Source of the DNA: Akkermansiaceae bacterium UBA1506
GTDB taxonomy: Bacteria > Verrucomicrobiota > Verrucomicrobiia > Verrucomicrobiales > DEV007
Reading direction: 5' to 3'
Length of the DNA: 14,313 nt
Assembly: GCA_002323995.1 (NCBI GenBank)
Contig: DCQY01000119.1
Coordinates: 18,460 to 32,772, forward strand
Every line of letters starts with the position of its first letter. Within the stretch, counting starts at the first letter, position 1. Both the position numbers and the translations under genes were made by a program. Positions 7,730 to 14,313 of this stretch are shown here, piece after piece. Below the pieces are notes generated by a model that searched no databases, was not told the origin of the DNA, and worked only from the letters and a program-made list of their open reading frames with translations.

Positions 7730-8353
7730 ATGCGTTGGTTTTTTCTAATTCTAGCGATCGTCGTGGTAGCCGTTGCCTATGGTATCGGCCCACGTGGAGA
7801 GAAGTTTTCAAACCCACCGTTTGAACTCTTCCCCGATATGGATCGCCAGTACAAGCTCAAGTATCAGAAAGGGAGCGAATTTTTTGAAAACGGTCAGGGA
7901 GCACGCAAGCCGGTCGCCGGTACCCTCCCGATTGGTTATCAGTTTCCGCATGGGGGCAATGAAGGCCAGCTCACCTCTTCCCTCGACTTTGGTCGTGGCG
8001 ATGATTACGCCAGTAGTGGCCTTTTCGGCGACTTCTATGGATCGGGCTATCCTGAGGGACTGGAGTTTGATGAGGCTTTCCTCGCTCGGGGCAAAGAGCG
8101 ATATCAAATTTATTGCACTGCTTGTCACGGAGAATCCGGTAATGGAGTCGGTGTCGTTTCGAAGTATTGGGCCATTCCGCCTTCAGCGAATTTGATAGAC
8201 CCTCGAGTTATCGCGATGCCTGAGGGGCAAATTTTTTGGACAATTACCCACGGCAAAGGTCTCATGGGCCCTTACAGCGGAGCGATTCCTGTGAAAGACC
8301 GCTGGGCGATTACCGCCTACGTCCGTGCCCTTCAAACAGCGTCCACAAAGTGA
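7730..8353 (+). CDS. actE: ACIII subunit ActE, monoheme cytochrome c
   Basis: This 207-residue protein has one N-terminal hydrophobic segment (3-19), a linker of about 100 residues, and a C-terminal cytochrome c domain with CTACH at 129-133. Met179 in GKGLMGPY is the likely sixth heme ligand. Order after actD and this layout identify ActE, the periplasmic monoheme subunit next to ActA. The N-terminal segment has no cysteine, so it should remain as a membrane anchor or be an ordinary signal, not a lipoprotein. The linker contains GTLPIGYQFPHGGNEG, rich in glycine and aromatic residues. The start is ATG 7730; a GAGGAGG sequence is about 20 bp upstream, too far for a normal ribosome-binding site. 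Confidence 0.92.
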   Translation: MRWFFLILAIVVVAVAYGIGPRGEKFSNPPFELFPDMDRQYKLKYQKGSEFFENGQGARKPVAGTLPIGYQFPHGGNEGQLTSSLDFGRGDDYASSGLFGDFYGSGYPEGLEFDEAFLARGKERYQIYCTACHGESGNGVGVVSKYWAIPPSANLIDPRVIAMPEGQIFWTITHGKGLMGPYSGAIPVKDRWAITAYVRALQTASTK

Positions 8354-8384
8354 TTCATTTTCTTAACTGTATTCTTCTAATTTT

Positions 8385-9902
8385 ATGGCAGGTCTGAAAG
8401 ACGGCGACGATTTCAAAGATGGGGAGGCCTTCAAGAGCCCTGCTCTGCTTAAGCTTTTGTGTGCAGTGGTGGGATTTGGAGGGCTCTTGCTTTTCTTTAT
8501 CCTGAGCTTCTCTTTCGGCGAGGAAAAAACCAGTGCCATGGGCTACAGTTGGCTATTCGCGGTCATCTTTTTCCTAACGCTTGGAGTGGGGGGGCTTTTC
8601 TGGACCTTGCTTCACCACGCCAGCAATTCGGGCTGGGGGACAGTTGTGAGACGTCTCATGGAGAATCTTGGCAGTACGATCCCGTTCATGATGGTGCTCG
8701 CGCTTCCGCTGGTTTTTCCACAGTTTGGTTTTCGTGACGCGCTCTGGGAATGGTTTCCTCTGCGAAAAGCTGCGCTAGAGGCTGCTGGCGAAAAGGCCGA
8801 AAAAGAGGCCCCTGCCTACATTGTTGAGCAGGAAGCTAAGGTTGAGAAGGCTCAGAAAGCAGTGGATAAAACTAAGTCTGAACTAGCTTCTCTCAATTCG
8901 CCAAGTCCCGGTCATAAGGCCTACTTCGAACGTAAGATCAAGGGGCTTGAGAAGGAAGCTGCTAAGCTAAAAGAAAAGGATCTTTCAGAGGGCGCTGTAG
9001 TTGCCGCGCTGACTGATAAGAATTTCCTGAAGAAAGAAGCTTTGCTCTATGTGAAACGGGGTTATCTCAACGAAGGGTTCTGGTATTTCAGGGTCGCGTT
9101 CTACTTTGTCGTCCTCATTGGAATTGCCTGGACTATAAGGCGATGGTCGATAATTCAGGATAGTGATGGCGACCCAAAATGGTTCCGCTGGATGCGCCGC
9201 GGAAGTTGCGGCTTTCTCCCATTTTTTGCCGTGGCGTGGACGTTTCTGGTGTTCGATTGGCTGATGGCGTTAGACTACGCCTGGTTCTCAACGATGTGGG
9301 GTGTCTATCTGTTTGCAGGATGCGCGCTCAATTCGATGGGATTGCTGATCCTGATGCTGACCGGTCTTCGAAAGGCGGGTTACCTCAGGAATGTTGTCAC
9401 GTTGGAACACTACCACCTAATGGGTAAGTTGATGCATGCCTTCGTGATTTTCTGGGCATACATCGCGTTTTCTCAGTTTTTCCTGATCTGGTATGCCAAT
9501 ATCACAGAGGAAACAAAATTTTACCTGACCCGCAACAGTGATTTCTGGAACACTTACACGATCTGCTTTCTCGTTATTGGGCACTTTTTTATCCCGTTTG
9601 GAATTCTACTTATCCGCGCGATTAAAAAAGCTCCGTTGGTGATCTCGATTGTTGCGGTCTGGAACCTGCTCATGCATGTATTTGATATTTATTTTATTAT
9701 TATCCCAGAACGTGGCCCTTCTCTCACGGCAGGAACGGGTCACATTTCCATGACGATTCCAGGTGCGTGGATCTTTGATGTTCTCGCATTTGTCAGCGTT
9801 GGGGGAATCTTCGGTTTTTTCCTTTTGAAGCAACTCAGTTCTGCCAGCCTGTTTCCGTGCCGAGACCCGCGTCTCGACGAATCTCTAAACGTGGTTAACT
9901 AA
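8385..9902 (+). CDS. actF: ACIII subunit ActF, second NrfD-like membrane protein with charged coiled-coil insert
   Basis: This 505-residue polytopic protein (about ten spans) has the pattern of ActF, the second PsrC/NrfD-like ACIII subunit, such as LHHASNSGWGTVVRRLMENL (76-95), VFDWLMALDYAWFSTMWG (289-306) and EHYHLMGKLMHAFVIFWAYI (341-360). It forms the other half of the membrane domain and is proposed to provide a proton path. Between the spans ending near 113 and starting near 232 lies a highly charged Lys/Glu/Ala-rich stretch (about 129-222) that reads as coiled coil, with repeats such as VEKAQKAVDKTKSEL and KGLEKEAAKLKEKDL. From memory, ActF proteins are usually 400-450 residues, so this stretch accounts for much of the extra length. 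The last residues (485-505) are soluble. It is separated from actE by 31 bp. Confidence 0.92.
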   Translation: MAGLKDGDDFKDGEAFKSPALLKLLCAVVGFGGLLLFFILSFSFGEEKTSAMGYSWLFAVIFFLTLGVGGLFWTLLHHASNSGWGTVVRRLMENLGSTIPFMMVLALPLVFPQFGFRDALWEWFPLRKAALEAAGEKAEKEAPAYIVEQEAKVEKAQKAVDKTKSELASLNSPSPGHKAYFERKIKGLEKEAAKLKEKDLSEGAVVAALTDKNFLKKEALLYVKRGYLNEGFWYFRVAFYFVVLIGIAWTIRRWSIIQDSDGDPKWFRWMRRGSCGFLPFFAVAWTFLVFDWLMALDYAWFSTMWGVYLFAGCALNSMGLLILMLTGLRKAGYLRNVVTLEHYHLMGKLMHAFVIFWAYIAFSQFFLIWYANITEETKFYLTRNSDFWNTYTICFLVIGHFFIPFGILLIRAIKKAPLVISIVAVWNLLMHVFDIYFIIIPERGPSLTAGTGHISMTIPGAWIFDVLAFVSVGGIFGFFLLKQLSSASLFPCRDPRLDESLNVVN

Positions 9903-9923
9903 GCCTTTTTCTTTCTAAGCTAG

Positions 9924-10361
9924 ATGAGTGACCAAACATCGCCGAATAACTCCCATACCAAGACGCTTCTTAGCGGGCTTGCGATCTTGGTTTCTTTTGG
10001 ATTTGTTGTCCTGATTCTTACCAGCAACTTCGGGCGCGAAAGCATCGAGGATCGCGCCTACATGGGTGATTTCTCAGAGGAAACGATTCAAACTCGATGG
10101 GCGAATCTCGAGGAGGTAACGGCTGCACAACAATCTTTGGTTGACCCTTCGAAGGTTGACACAGCTATGAAAAGCCTTGCAGAAAAGGTTCCTAGGGCTG
10201 CTAAAAGCGATATCGTTGTTCCTGGTTCGCCGACTTTTATGAAACAAAACGAAGTAGGTTCGAATCCTCCAGGGCCTGTCTCAGGTGAACCAGCAGAGGA
10301 AGCAGACAAGCCTAGCGAAAAAGCAGACGAAGGAAAGGACAAAGCAAAATCAACTGGATGA
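9924..10361 (+). CDS. Unknown small single-span membrane protein between actF and the CcoN-like gene
   Basis: I do not recognise this 145-residue protein. It has a short polar N-terminus, one membrane span (about 14-34), a predicted helical stretch with conserved-looking spacing (DRAYMGDFSEETIQTRWANL, 43-62, then EEVTAAQQSLVDPSKVDT), and a low-complexity Lys/Glu/Pro/Ala tail (118-145). There are no cysteines or heme motifs. Positive-inside reading puts the soluble part in the periplasm, though the charges are not decisive. It starts 21 bp after actF and ends 35 bp before the CcoN-like gene, so it is almost certainly part of the respiratory operon. It could be an accessory subunit or assembly factor of the CcoN-like module, comparable in place but not sequence to small CcoH/CcoQ proteins. 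Being coding is well supported by position; function is open. Confidence 0.8.
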   Translation: MSDQTSPNNSHTKTLLSGLAILVSFGFVVLILTSNFGRESIEDRAYMGDFSEETIQTRWANLEEVTAAQQSLVDPSKVDTAMKSLAEKVPRAAKSDIVVPGSPTFMKQNEVGSNPPGPVSGEPAEEADKPSEKADEGKDKAKSTG

Positions 10362-10396
10362 GGGGAATTTTGAGACGCTGACTGACAACATTTTTT

Positions 10397-11860
10397 ATGA
10401 CACTGCCTGAACTGACACCTGAGGAAATTGAGGAAAGAGTGACCATCGACCGCTCGACTCGTTATCCTGTGATGTTTTTCTTCACCAGTGCGGCGGCGTG
10501 GTTGCTAGTGGCAACGTTACTCGGTTTTATTAGCTCCTTGAAGCTTCGCCTTCCCGGTTTATGGGACGATTTCTCCGTTCTTGGATATGGGCGCCTCTTT
10601 CCTGCTCACTTGAACGCGCTTGTTTATGGATGGGGTATGCAGGCTGGTGTAGGAGTCATTCTCTGGCTCATGGCTCGTTTGACCCGAACTCAACTGAGCA
10701 ATAGGGCTGGTATTCTCGTCGTAGGTCACATTTGGAACGCTGGGGTTACCTTTGCGGTTTTGACCGTTTTGATTGGCTATGGGAATTCGCTTCCACTTCT
10801 CGATTTCCCGAAGTGGGTTTGGCCTTTTCTCAGCATTTCTTATCTGCTGATCGTTGTCGGAATTATTCCGATGTTTTGTAAGCGCCGGGAGTCGCTTGTT
10901 TATGTTTCCGAGATGTATTTGATCGGGGCTGCCCTCTGGTTTCCGTGGATTTTTATTACCGCAAACATTATCATTGGCAAGGGCACGGCTCCAGTCATGG
11001 CCAGTGGGGTGGGTGCTTGGTATATCACTAATTTGATTTACTTTTGGATGGCGCCTGTAGCAATTGCCGTCGCTTACTACATTGTACCCAAAATCGCAGG
11101 TCGCCCGATATACAGCCATCCCCTCGCGCAAGCCAGTTTCTGGTTGCTAGCATTCTTGGCTGGTTGGACTGGCTTTTCTCGTTTTATGGGAGGGCCCTTT
11201 CCAGCCTGGATGCCTGCTGTGAGCGGAGCGGCGACGATTTTCATTCTCCTGGCGGTCCTCACGACATTCTTCAACCTCATGGCTACGCTCAAAGGATGTT
11301 CAAAACTCTGGGAGTTAAGTCCTTCATTACGTTTCACTGCTTTTGGAATGCTGATGCTTGCCCTTTACGCAGTGCTCGCGGCGTTCAGTTCGACCTACTC
11401 CTTTGGACGCGATATTCAATTTAGCCATTTTCTTGTCGGACTCGATACTCTTGCTATTTACGGTTTTTTCTCCATGACGTTGTTCGGAGCGATTTACTTT
11501 ATTGTCCCGCGCATCACTGGTGCTGAATGGCCGTCTGGCAAACGGATCCGCACTCACTTCTGGTATAGTACTTACGGTATCATTACTCTGGTCGTTTCTA
11601 TGTTGATTGGTGGAATTGCCCAGGGTGGAAATCTTGCCCAGTGGGATCAGACTTTCTCCACTTCTTTTGTCAACTCTGCAGCCTATGTGGTGGGCCGGGC
11701 TTTGGCTTGGGCTATGATTTCGTTCTCCAACCTTTCATTCCTCTACCAATTAACTCTCATGTTTATTGGAAAGGGACGGAAGTCGGAAGGGCCGACTTTG
11801 ATCCACGCCAACCCGGGAGAAGCGGGAAGTGCGAAAATAGCCGCGGGACTCCAAGAATAA
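10397..11860 (+). CDS. CcoN-like protein (cbb3 oxidase subunit I fold) lacking the oxidase active-site residues
   Basis: This 487-residue protein has 12 probable membrane spans and clear CcoN similarity: GRLFPAHLNALVYGWG (65-80), VPKIAGRPIYS (230-240), IVPRITG (369-375). His71 matches the low-spin heme b ligand of CcoN. Counting from the two VPK/VPR anchors, with canonical residues in Pseudomonas stutzeri numbering from memory, the other key positions are changed: CuB ligand His207 is Thr211, the His257-His258 pair is Ser261-Arg262, cross-linked Tyr251 is Ala255, heme b3 His345 is Leu349, and heme b His347 is Thr351. The protein has only six histidines (71, 111, 241, 344, 387, 470). It therefore cannot reduce O2 by the known mechanism. 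His344, seven residues before the expected heme-b position, could be a replacement ligand. It is followed 15 bp later by an intact CcoO-like gene, so it is maintained as a pair. Likely a non-catalytic electron-transfer or scaffold subunit; that role is inference. Confidence 0.9.
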   Translation: MTLPELTPEEIEERVTIDRSTRYPVMFFFTSAAAWLLVATLLGFISSLKLRLPGLWDDFSVLGYGRLFPAHLNALVYGWGMQAGVGVILWLMARLTRTQLSNRAGILVVGHIWNAGVTFAVLTVLIGYGNSLPLLDFPKWVWPFLSISYLLIVVGIIPMFCKRRESLVYVSEMYLIGAALWFPWIFITANIIIGKGTAPVMASGVGAWYITNLIYFWMAPVAIAVAYYIVPKIAGRPIYSHPLAQASFWLLAFLAGWTGFSRFMGGPFPAWMPAVSGAATIFILLAVLTTFFNLMATLKGCSKLWELSPSLRFTAFGMLMLALYAVLAAFSSTYSFGRDIQFSHFLVGLDTLAIYGFFSMTLFGAIYFIVPRITGAEWPSGKRIRTHFWYSTYGIITLVVSMLIGGIAQGGNLAQWDQTFSTSFVNSAAYVVGRALAWAMISFSNLSFLYQLTLMFIGKGRKSEGPTLIHANPGEAGSAKIAAGLQE

Positions 11861-11875
11861 AAATTTAGCAAAAGA

Positions 11876-12499
11876 ATGAAGCCTAATAAGTTTGTAAACC
11901 TGATCGGCGGCCTCGCTACTGCTTTTGCATTGCCACTAATCCTCTTGATCATCATTCCCTTTGTTCGCCAATCGGATTCGGTTCCAATTCATTATCCTGA
12001 GGGGCAGGAGATCGAGGGCGGCGTCGTGGCATACCCAGATGCAACACTCTACCGTTTTGGTTCGAGTGATTTTGGAGCTCAGGTCTACGCGGCTGAGGGT
12101 TGCGCCTACTGCCATACTCAGGTTATTCGACCGACTTACGCTGGTCCGGACATGTGGCGTCCTGGTTGGGGCGGGCGAGAGGAGGATGGACTTGCCCGCG
12201 AGACCCAACCTCTTGACTACAGCCTCGAAGAAATAGCTCCACTTGGCTATCAGCGAATCGGTCAGGATCTTTCAAATGTTGGGCATCGCATTACGACACG
12301 CGAGCTGATGCACCAACATCTTCTTAACCCAAAGGACATCGATCCAGACAGTGGAATGCCAGCTTATAAACATCTATACCGGAAGTCTCCTTTTGGAAAA
12401 GGATGGGATCCAACACCCAAGGCAGAAGCTCTGGTCGATTATCTCTTATCCTTAAAAAAGGATCAACCGCTGCCAGAAGTTGCTAGCACCGGAGGCTAA
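11876..12499 (+). CDS. CcoO-like membrane-anchored monoheme cytochrome c
   Basis: This 207-residue protein has an N-terminal span (about 8-30) and one heme c site, CAYCH (76-80), within GCAYCHTQVIRP, the hallmark of CcoO, the cbb3 oxidase subunit II. Later CcoO features are also present: YQRIGQDLSNVGHR (125-138), the NPKDIDPDSGMPAY stretch, and Met161 as probable sixth heme ligand. Unlike its CcoN-like neighbour, it keeps its cofactor site. In a standard cbb3 oxidase this subunit passes electrons from the soluble donor side to CcoN; here it may carry them between ACIII and the downstream aa3 oxidase. The sequence ATG 11876 is 15 bp after the previous stop. Family similarity is secure; its partner and direction of electron flow are inferred. 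Confidence 0.92.
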   Translation: MKPNKFVNLIGGLATAFALPLILLIIIPFVRQSDSVPIHYPEGQEIEGGVVAYPDATLYRFGSSDFGAQVYAAEGCAYCHTQVIRPTYAGPDMWRPGWGGREEDGLARETQPLDYSLEEIAPLGYQRIGQDLSNVGHRITTRELMHQHLLNPKDIDPDSGMPAYKHLYRKSPFGKGWDPTPKAEALVDYLLSLKKDQPLPEVASTGG

Positions 12500-12532
12500 T
12501 TAAAACATACTTTACAAACGGAATTTACTAAG

Positions 12533-13303
12533 ATGGCAAACGAGGAAGACAAGAATATCGATTACGAGCGCGGGAAGGTGAAAACTGTTGAACTCCACGA
12601 TTCGGTTCGAAGAGAAAATCCGTTGATGCCCGGTGGGGAAGGTTCGGCTAGTGCTGTCGTGTTGGTGGTTGCTTCACTGATTCTAATCCTTGGCGGCGGA
12701 CACCTCTTTAGCACCGCAAACGGTTTTGGTGACAGCATTTACGTGAACGATAATTATCAGCCGGCGCCACGTCCGAAACTTGGCGGAGAAGATGAGGTTG
12801 CCGTTCAGGTAGCTTGGATCGAAGAATGGATGAGCGACGGTAAGAAAGTCTATAATAACTGTATTGCTTGCCACCAGGCTTCTGGTCTTGGTATTCCAGG
12901 ACAGTTCCCGCCGCTCGTTGGCTCCGAATGGGTTGATGGTGGAACCTCTCGCCTCGGTGCCATTATGTTGCATGGTATCAATGGCCCGTTTAAGGTTGCT
13001 GGTCAAACTTACAACCAACTTATGCCAGCTTGGAACAATTTGAGCGATGAGAAAATCGCACAGGTGGTAACTTACATTCGGCGTGAATTCGGCAGTCTCT
13101 CGGCAGAAGACCAAGGCGTAGTCACCAGTGAGATGATTAAGGCTGCCAGAGATCAGTTTAGCAGCCAGAGTGGACCCTACACGGAATCGCAGTTACTAGC
13201 GATTCCCGAGGGTGAATTTCTCCCGGGTTCTCCAGTTGACCTCGAAACTGGTGAGCCTTTAAATTCCAGGGCTGACGCCGCAAATAACTCCGTAGAGGGA
13301 TAA
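12533..13303 (+). CDS. Membrane-anchored class I cytochrome c upstream of aa3 subunit I
   Basis: This 256-residue protein has a charged cytoplasmic N-terminus (1-38), one membrane span (about 39-60), a linker, and a cytochrome c domain with CIACH at 110-114 and Met164 in NQLMPAW as likely sixth ligand. The features GLGIPGQFPPLVGSEWV and IAQVVTYIRREFG are typical of small class I cytochromes c. An extended tail of about 65 residues (191-256), rich in Ser, Glu and Pro, follows. It occupies the place where subunit II (CuA) of an aa3 oxidase often sits, but has no CuA motif. It is a good candidate for the bound cytochrome that feeds the oxidase, or for the CcoP-like partner of the preceding two genes. 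Exact partner unknown. Confidence 0.88.
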   Translation: MANEEDKNIDYERGKVKTVELHDSVRRENPLMPGGEGSASAVVLVVASLILILGGGHLFSTANGFGDSIYVNDNYQPAPRPKLGGEDEVAVQVAWIEEWMSDGKKVYNNCIACHQASGLGIPGQFPPLVGSEWVDGGTSRLGAIMLHGINGPFKVAGQTYNQLMPAWNNLSDEKIAQVVTYIRREFGSLSAEDQGVVTSEMIKAARDQFSSQSGPYTESQLLAIPEGEFLPGSPVDLETGEPLNSRADAANNSVEG

Positions 13304-13346
13304 ATTAGACACAAACCAATTAAAGTATTTTCTGAAAGAGCGGAAC

Positions 13347-13364
13347 TTGCTTGTATTTAAGCAA
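13347..13364 (+). other. Hairpin in the largest gap inside the operon, before coxA
   Basis: TTGCTT (13347-13352) and AAGCAA (13359-13364) pair perfectly around a 6-nt loop GTATTT. The structure sits in the 81-bp gap between the anchored cytochrome c and coxA, the longest gap inside the respiratory block. No T-run follows, so it is not a standard terminator. It could be an RNA-processing or stability element, or chance. Confidence 0.3.
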
Positions 13365-13384
13365 CGTAACGTTTCCCGATAGGT

Positions 13385-14313
13385 ATGAGCGAAGCGATAA
13401 AAGAAACACATAATGTGGACCATGATGATCACGATCATCATGAAGAGCCGTTCTGGAAGAAATATATCTTCTCCACCGATCACAAGGTGATCGGTATTCA
13501 ATACGGGTTCACTTCACTGGTATTTCTGGCCTTCGGATTTTTCCTTATGATGGTGATGCGCTGGAGCATCGCTTATCCTGACCGCCCAGTTCCCATGCTT
13601 GCCGACTGGCCTTGGTTCCAAGCTTGGCTTGACGATGGTGGCAAAGTTACTGGCGACCTTTACAACATGTTTGGTGCCATGCACGGCACCATTATGGTCT
13701 TCCTCGGGGTGGTCCCGCTAGCCTTTGGCGCCTTCGGTAATTATGTGACCCCTCTTCAGATCGGAGCTCCAGATATGGCTTTCCCTCGCCTCAACATGGC
13801 AAGTTATTGGTTCTTTCTTATCGGCGGCATTATGATGTTCGTCAGCTTCTTTTTGCCTTCGGGGGCGGCAAAAGCTGGGTGGACAAATTATTCTCCGCTG
13901 GCAACTACAACCGATCTGCATTTTGGGGACCTATTCTGGACGGGGCAAACGCAATGGTTGACAGGAATGGTGTTCTTAATCACTTCATCTTTGTTGGGGG
14001 CAGTAAACTTCATCTGCACGATCGTCAACTTGCGATGCAAAGGGCTGACTTGGATGAGATTACCCTTCTTTGTCTGGGCAATGTTGGTGACCGGATTTCT
14101 CCTTCTTCTCGCATTTCCACCACTTGAAGTGGCAGCGATCATGCAATTAATGGATCGTGTAGCCGGAACCAGCTTTTTCATTCCAACTGGTCTGAACGTG
14201 AATGGCTTGCCATTTGATGCCGCAGGAGGAGGAAGTCCGCTGCTTTATCAACACCTCTTCTGGTTCCTCGCGCACCCCGAGGTTTACGTCCTGATTCTTC
14301 CCGCGATCGCGAT
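13385..14313 (+). CDS. ctaD: aa3-type cytochrome c oxidase subunit I (3' end outside window)
   Basis: The frame from ATG 13385 stays open to the right edge, giving 309 complete codons of subunit I of an A-family heme-copper oxidase. The N-terminus has a His/Asp-rich stretch (9-19, HNVDHDDHDHH), then a family-typical IFSTDHKVIGIQY. His100 in MFGAMHGTIMVF is the first heme a ligand. The D-channel residues Asn119 (GNYVTP), Asp130 and Asn137 (GAPDMAFPRLN) are present. HPEVY at 297-301 gives the first CuB ligand (His297), the proton-gate Glu299 and the cross-linked Tyr301, marking the A1 type. The usual FGHPEVY reads LAHPEVY here. The remaining CuB and heme a3 ligands lie beyond the window. It reduces O2 to water in the inner membrane and pumps protons. 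No subunit II precedes it. Confidence 0.95.
   Translation, partial: MSEAIKETHNVDHDDHDHHEEPFWKKYIFSTDHKVIGIQYGFTSLVFLAFGFFLMMVMRWSIAYPDRPVPMLADWPWFQAWLDDGGKVTGDLYNMFGAMHGTIMVFLGVVPLAFGAFGNYVTPLQIGAPDMAFPRLNMASYWFFLIGGIMMFVSFFLPSGAAKAGWTNYSPLATTTDLHFGDLFWTGQTQWLTGMVFLITSSLLGAVNFICTIVNLRCKGLTWMRLPFFVWAMLVTGFLLLLAFPPLEVAAIMQLMDRVAGTSFFIPTGLNVNGLPFDAAGGGSPLLYQHLFWFLAHPEVYVLILPAIA

Noticed and set aside
10559..11131. 190-codon - strand open frame within the CcoN-like gene
   Set aside because: It lies wholly antisense to a well-supported membrane protein gene and its product looks like random low-hydrophobicity sequence.
10397..12499. Calling the CcoN/CcoO-like pair a functional cbb3 oxidase
   Set aside because: Sequence similarity supports the fold, but the CuB and heme b3 ligands are all missing from the CcoN-like protein, so oxidase activity is not supported.
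13807..14127. 106-codon + strand open frame within ctaD
   Set aside because: The ctaD frame is continuous through this region with conserved oxidase motifs on both sides, so this is an out-of-frame shadow and not evidence of a frameshift.

Overview
The window comes from a bacterium of the phylum Verrucomicrobiota, probably an aerobic or facultative member near Verrucomicrobiales. The left edge carries the end of a 'Verru_Chthon' pseudopilin cassette, a family set named for Verrucomicrobium and Chthoniobacter. The respiratory genes that follow have the order expected for phyla that use Alternative Complex III (ACIII). All genes lie on the + strand. Few have a good Shine-Dalgarno sequence; actB has the clearest.

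Layout: (1) 1-1405, two cassette genes, protein C (cut by the left edge) and protein D, a type IV pilin-like protein. (2) 1406-1613, a 208-bp intergenic region with a weak hairpin after the cassette and, 31 bp before the next gene, a perfect match to the operator of the NADH/NAD+ sensor Rex. (3) 1614-9902, the six-gene ACIII set actA-actF: pentaheme cytochrome c, fused molybdopterin-like/Fe-S protein, two NrfD-like quinol-site membrane proteins (C and F), ActD and monoheme ActE. (4) 9924-13303, a small unknown single-span membrane protein, a CcoN-like polytopic protein, a CcoO-like monoheme cytochrome c and a membrane-anchored cytochrome c. (5) 13385 to the right edge, subunit I of an aa3-type heme-copper oxidase, cut by the edge.

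Gaps inside the respiratory block are only 8-81 bp, so it reads as one operon: quinol oxidation by ACIII, electron passage through c-type hemes, and O2 reduction by the A-family oxidase. The most notable point is the CcoN-like protein. It keeps the 12-helix fold and one heme-b histidine but has lost every residue of the CuB/heme b3 active site, so it cannot be an ordinary oxidase. With its intact CcoO partner, the anchored cytochrome c and the unknown 145-residue protein, it may form a non-catalytic electron-transfer or structural module between ACIII and the aa3 oxidase. The Rex site suggests that the whole chain is controlled by cellular redox state. No RNA genes, CRISPR arrays or mobile elements were seen, and there is no gene-free stretch over 300 bp.
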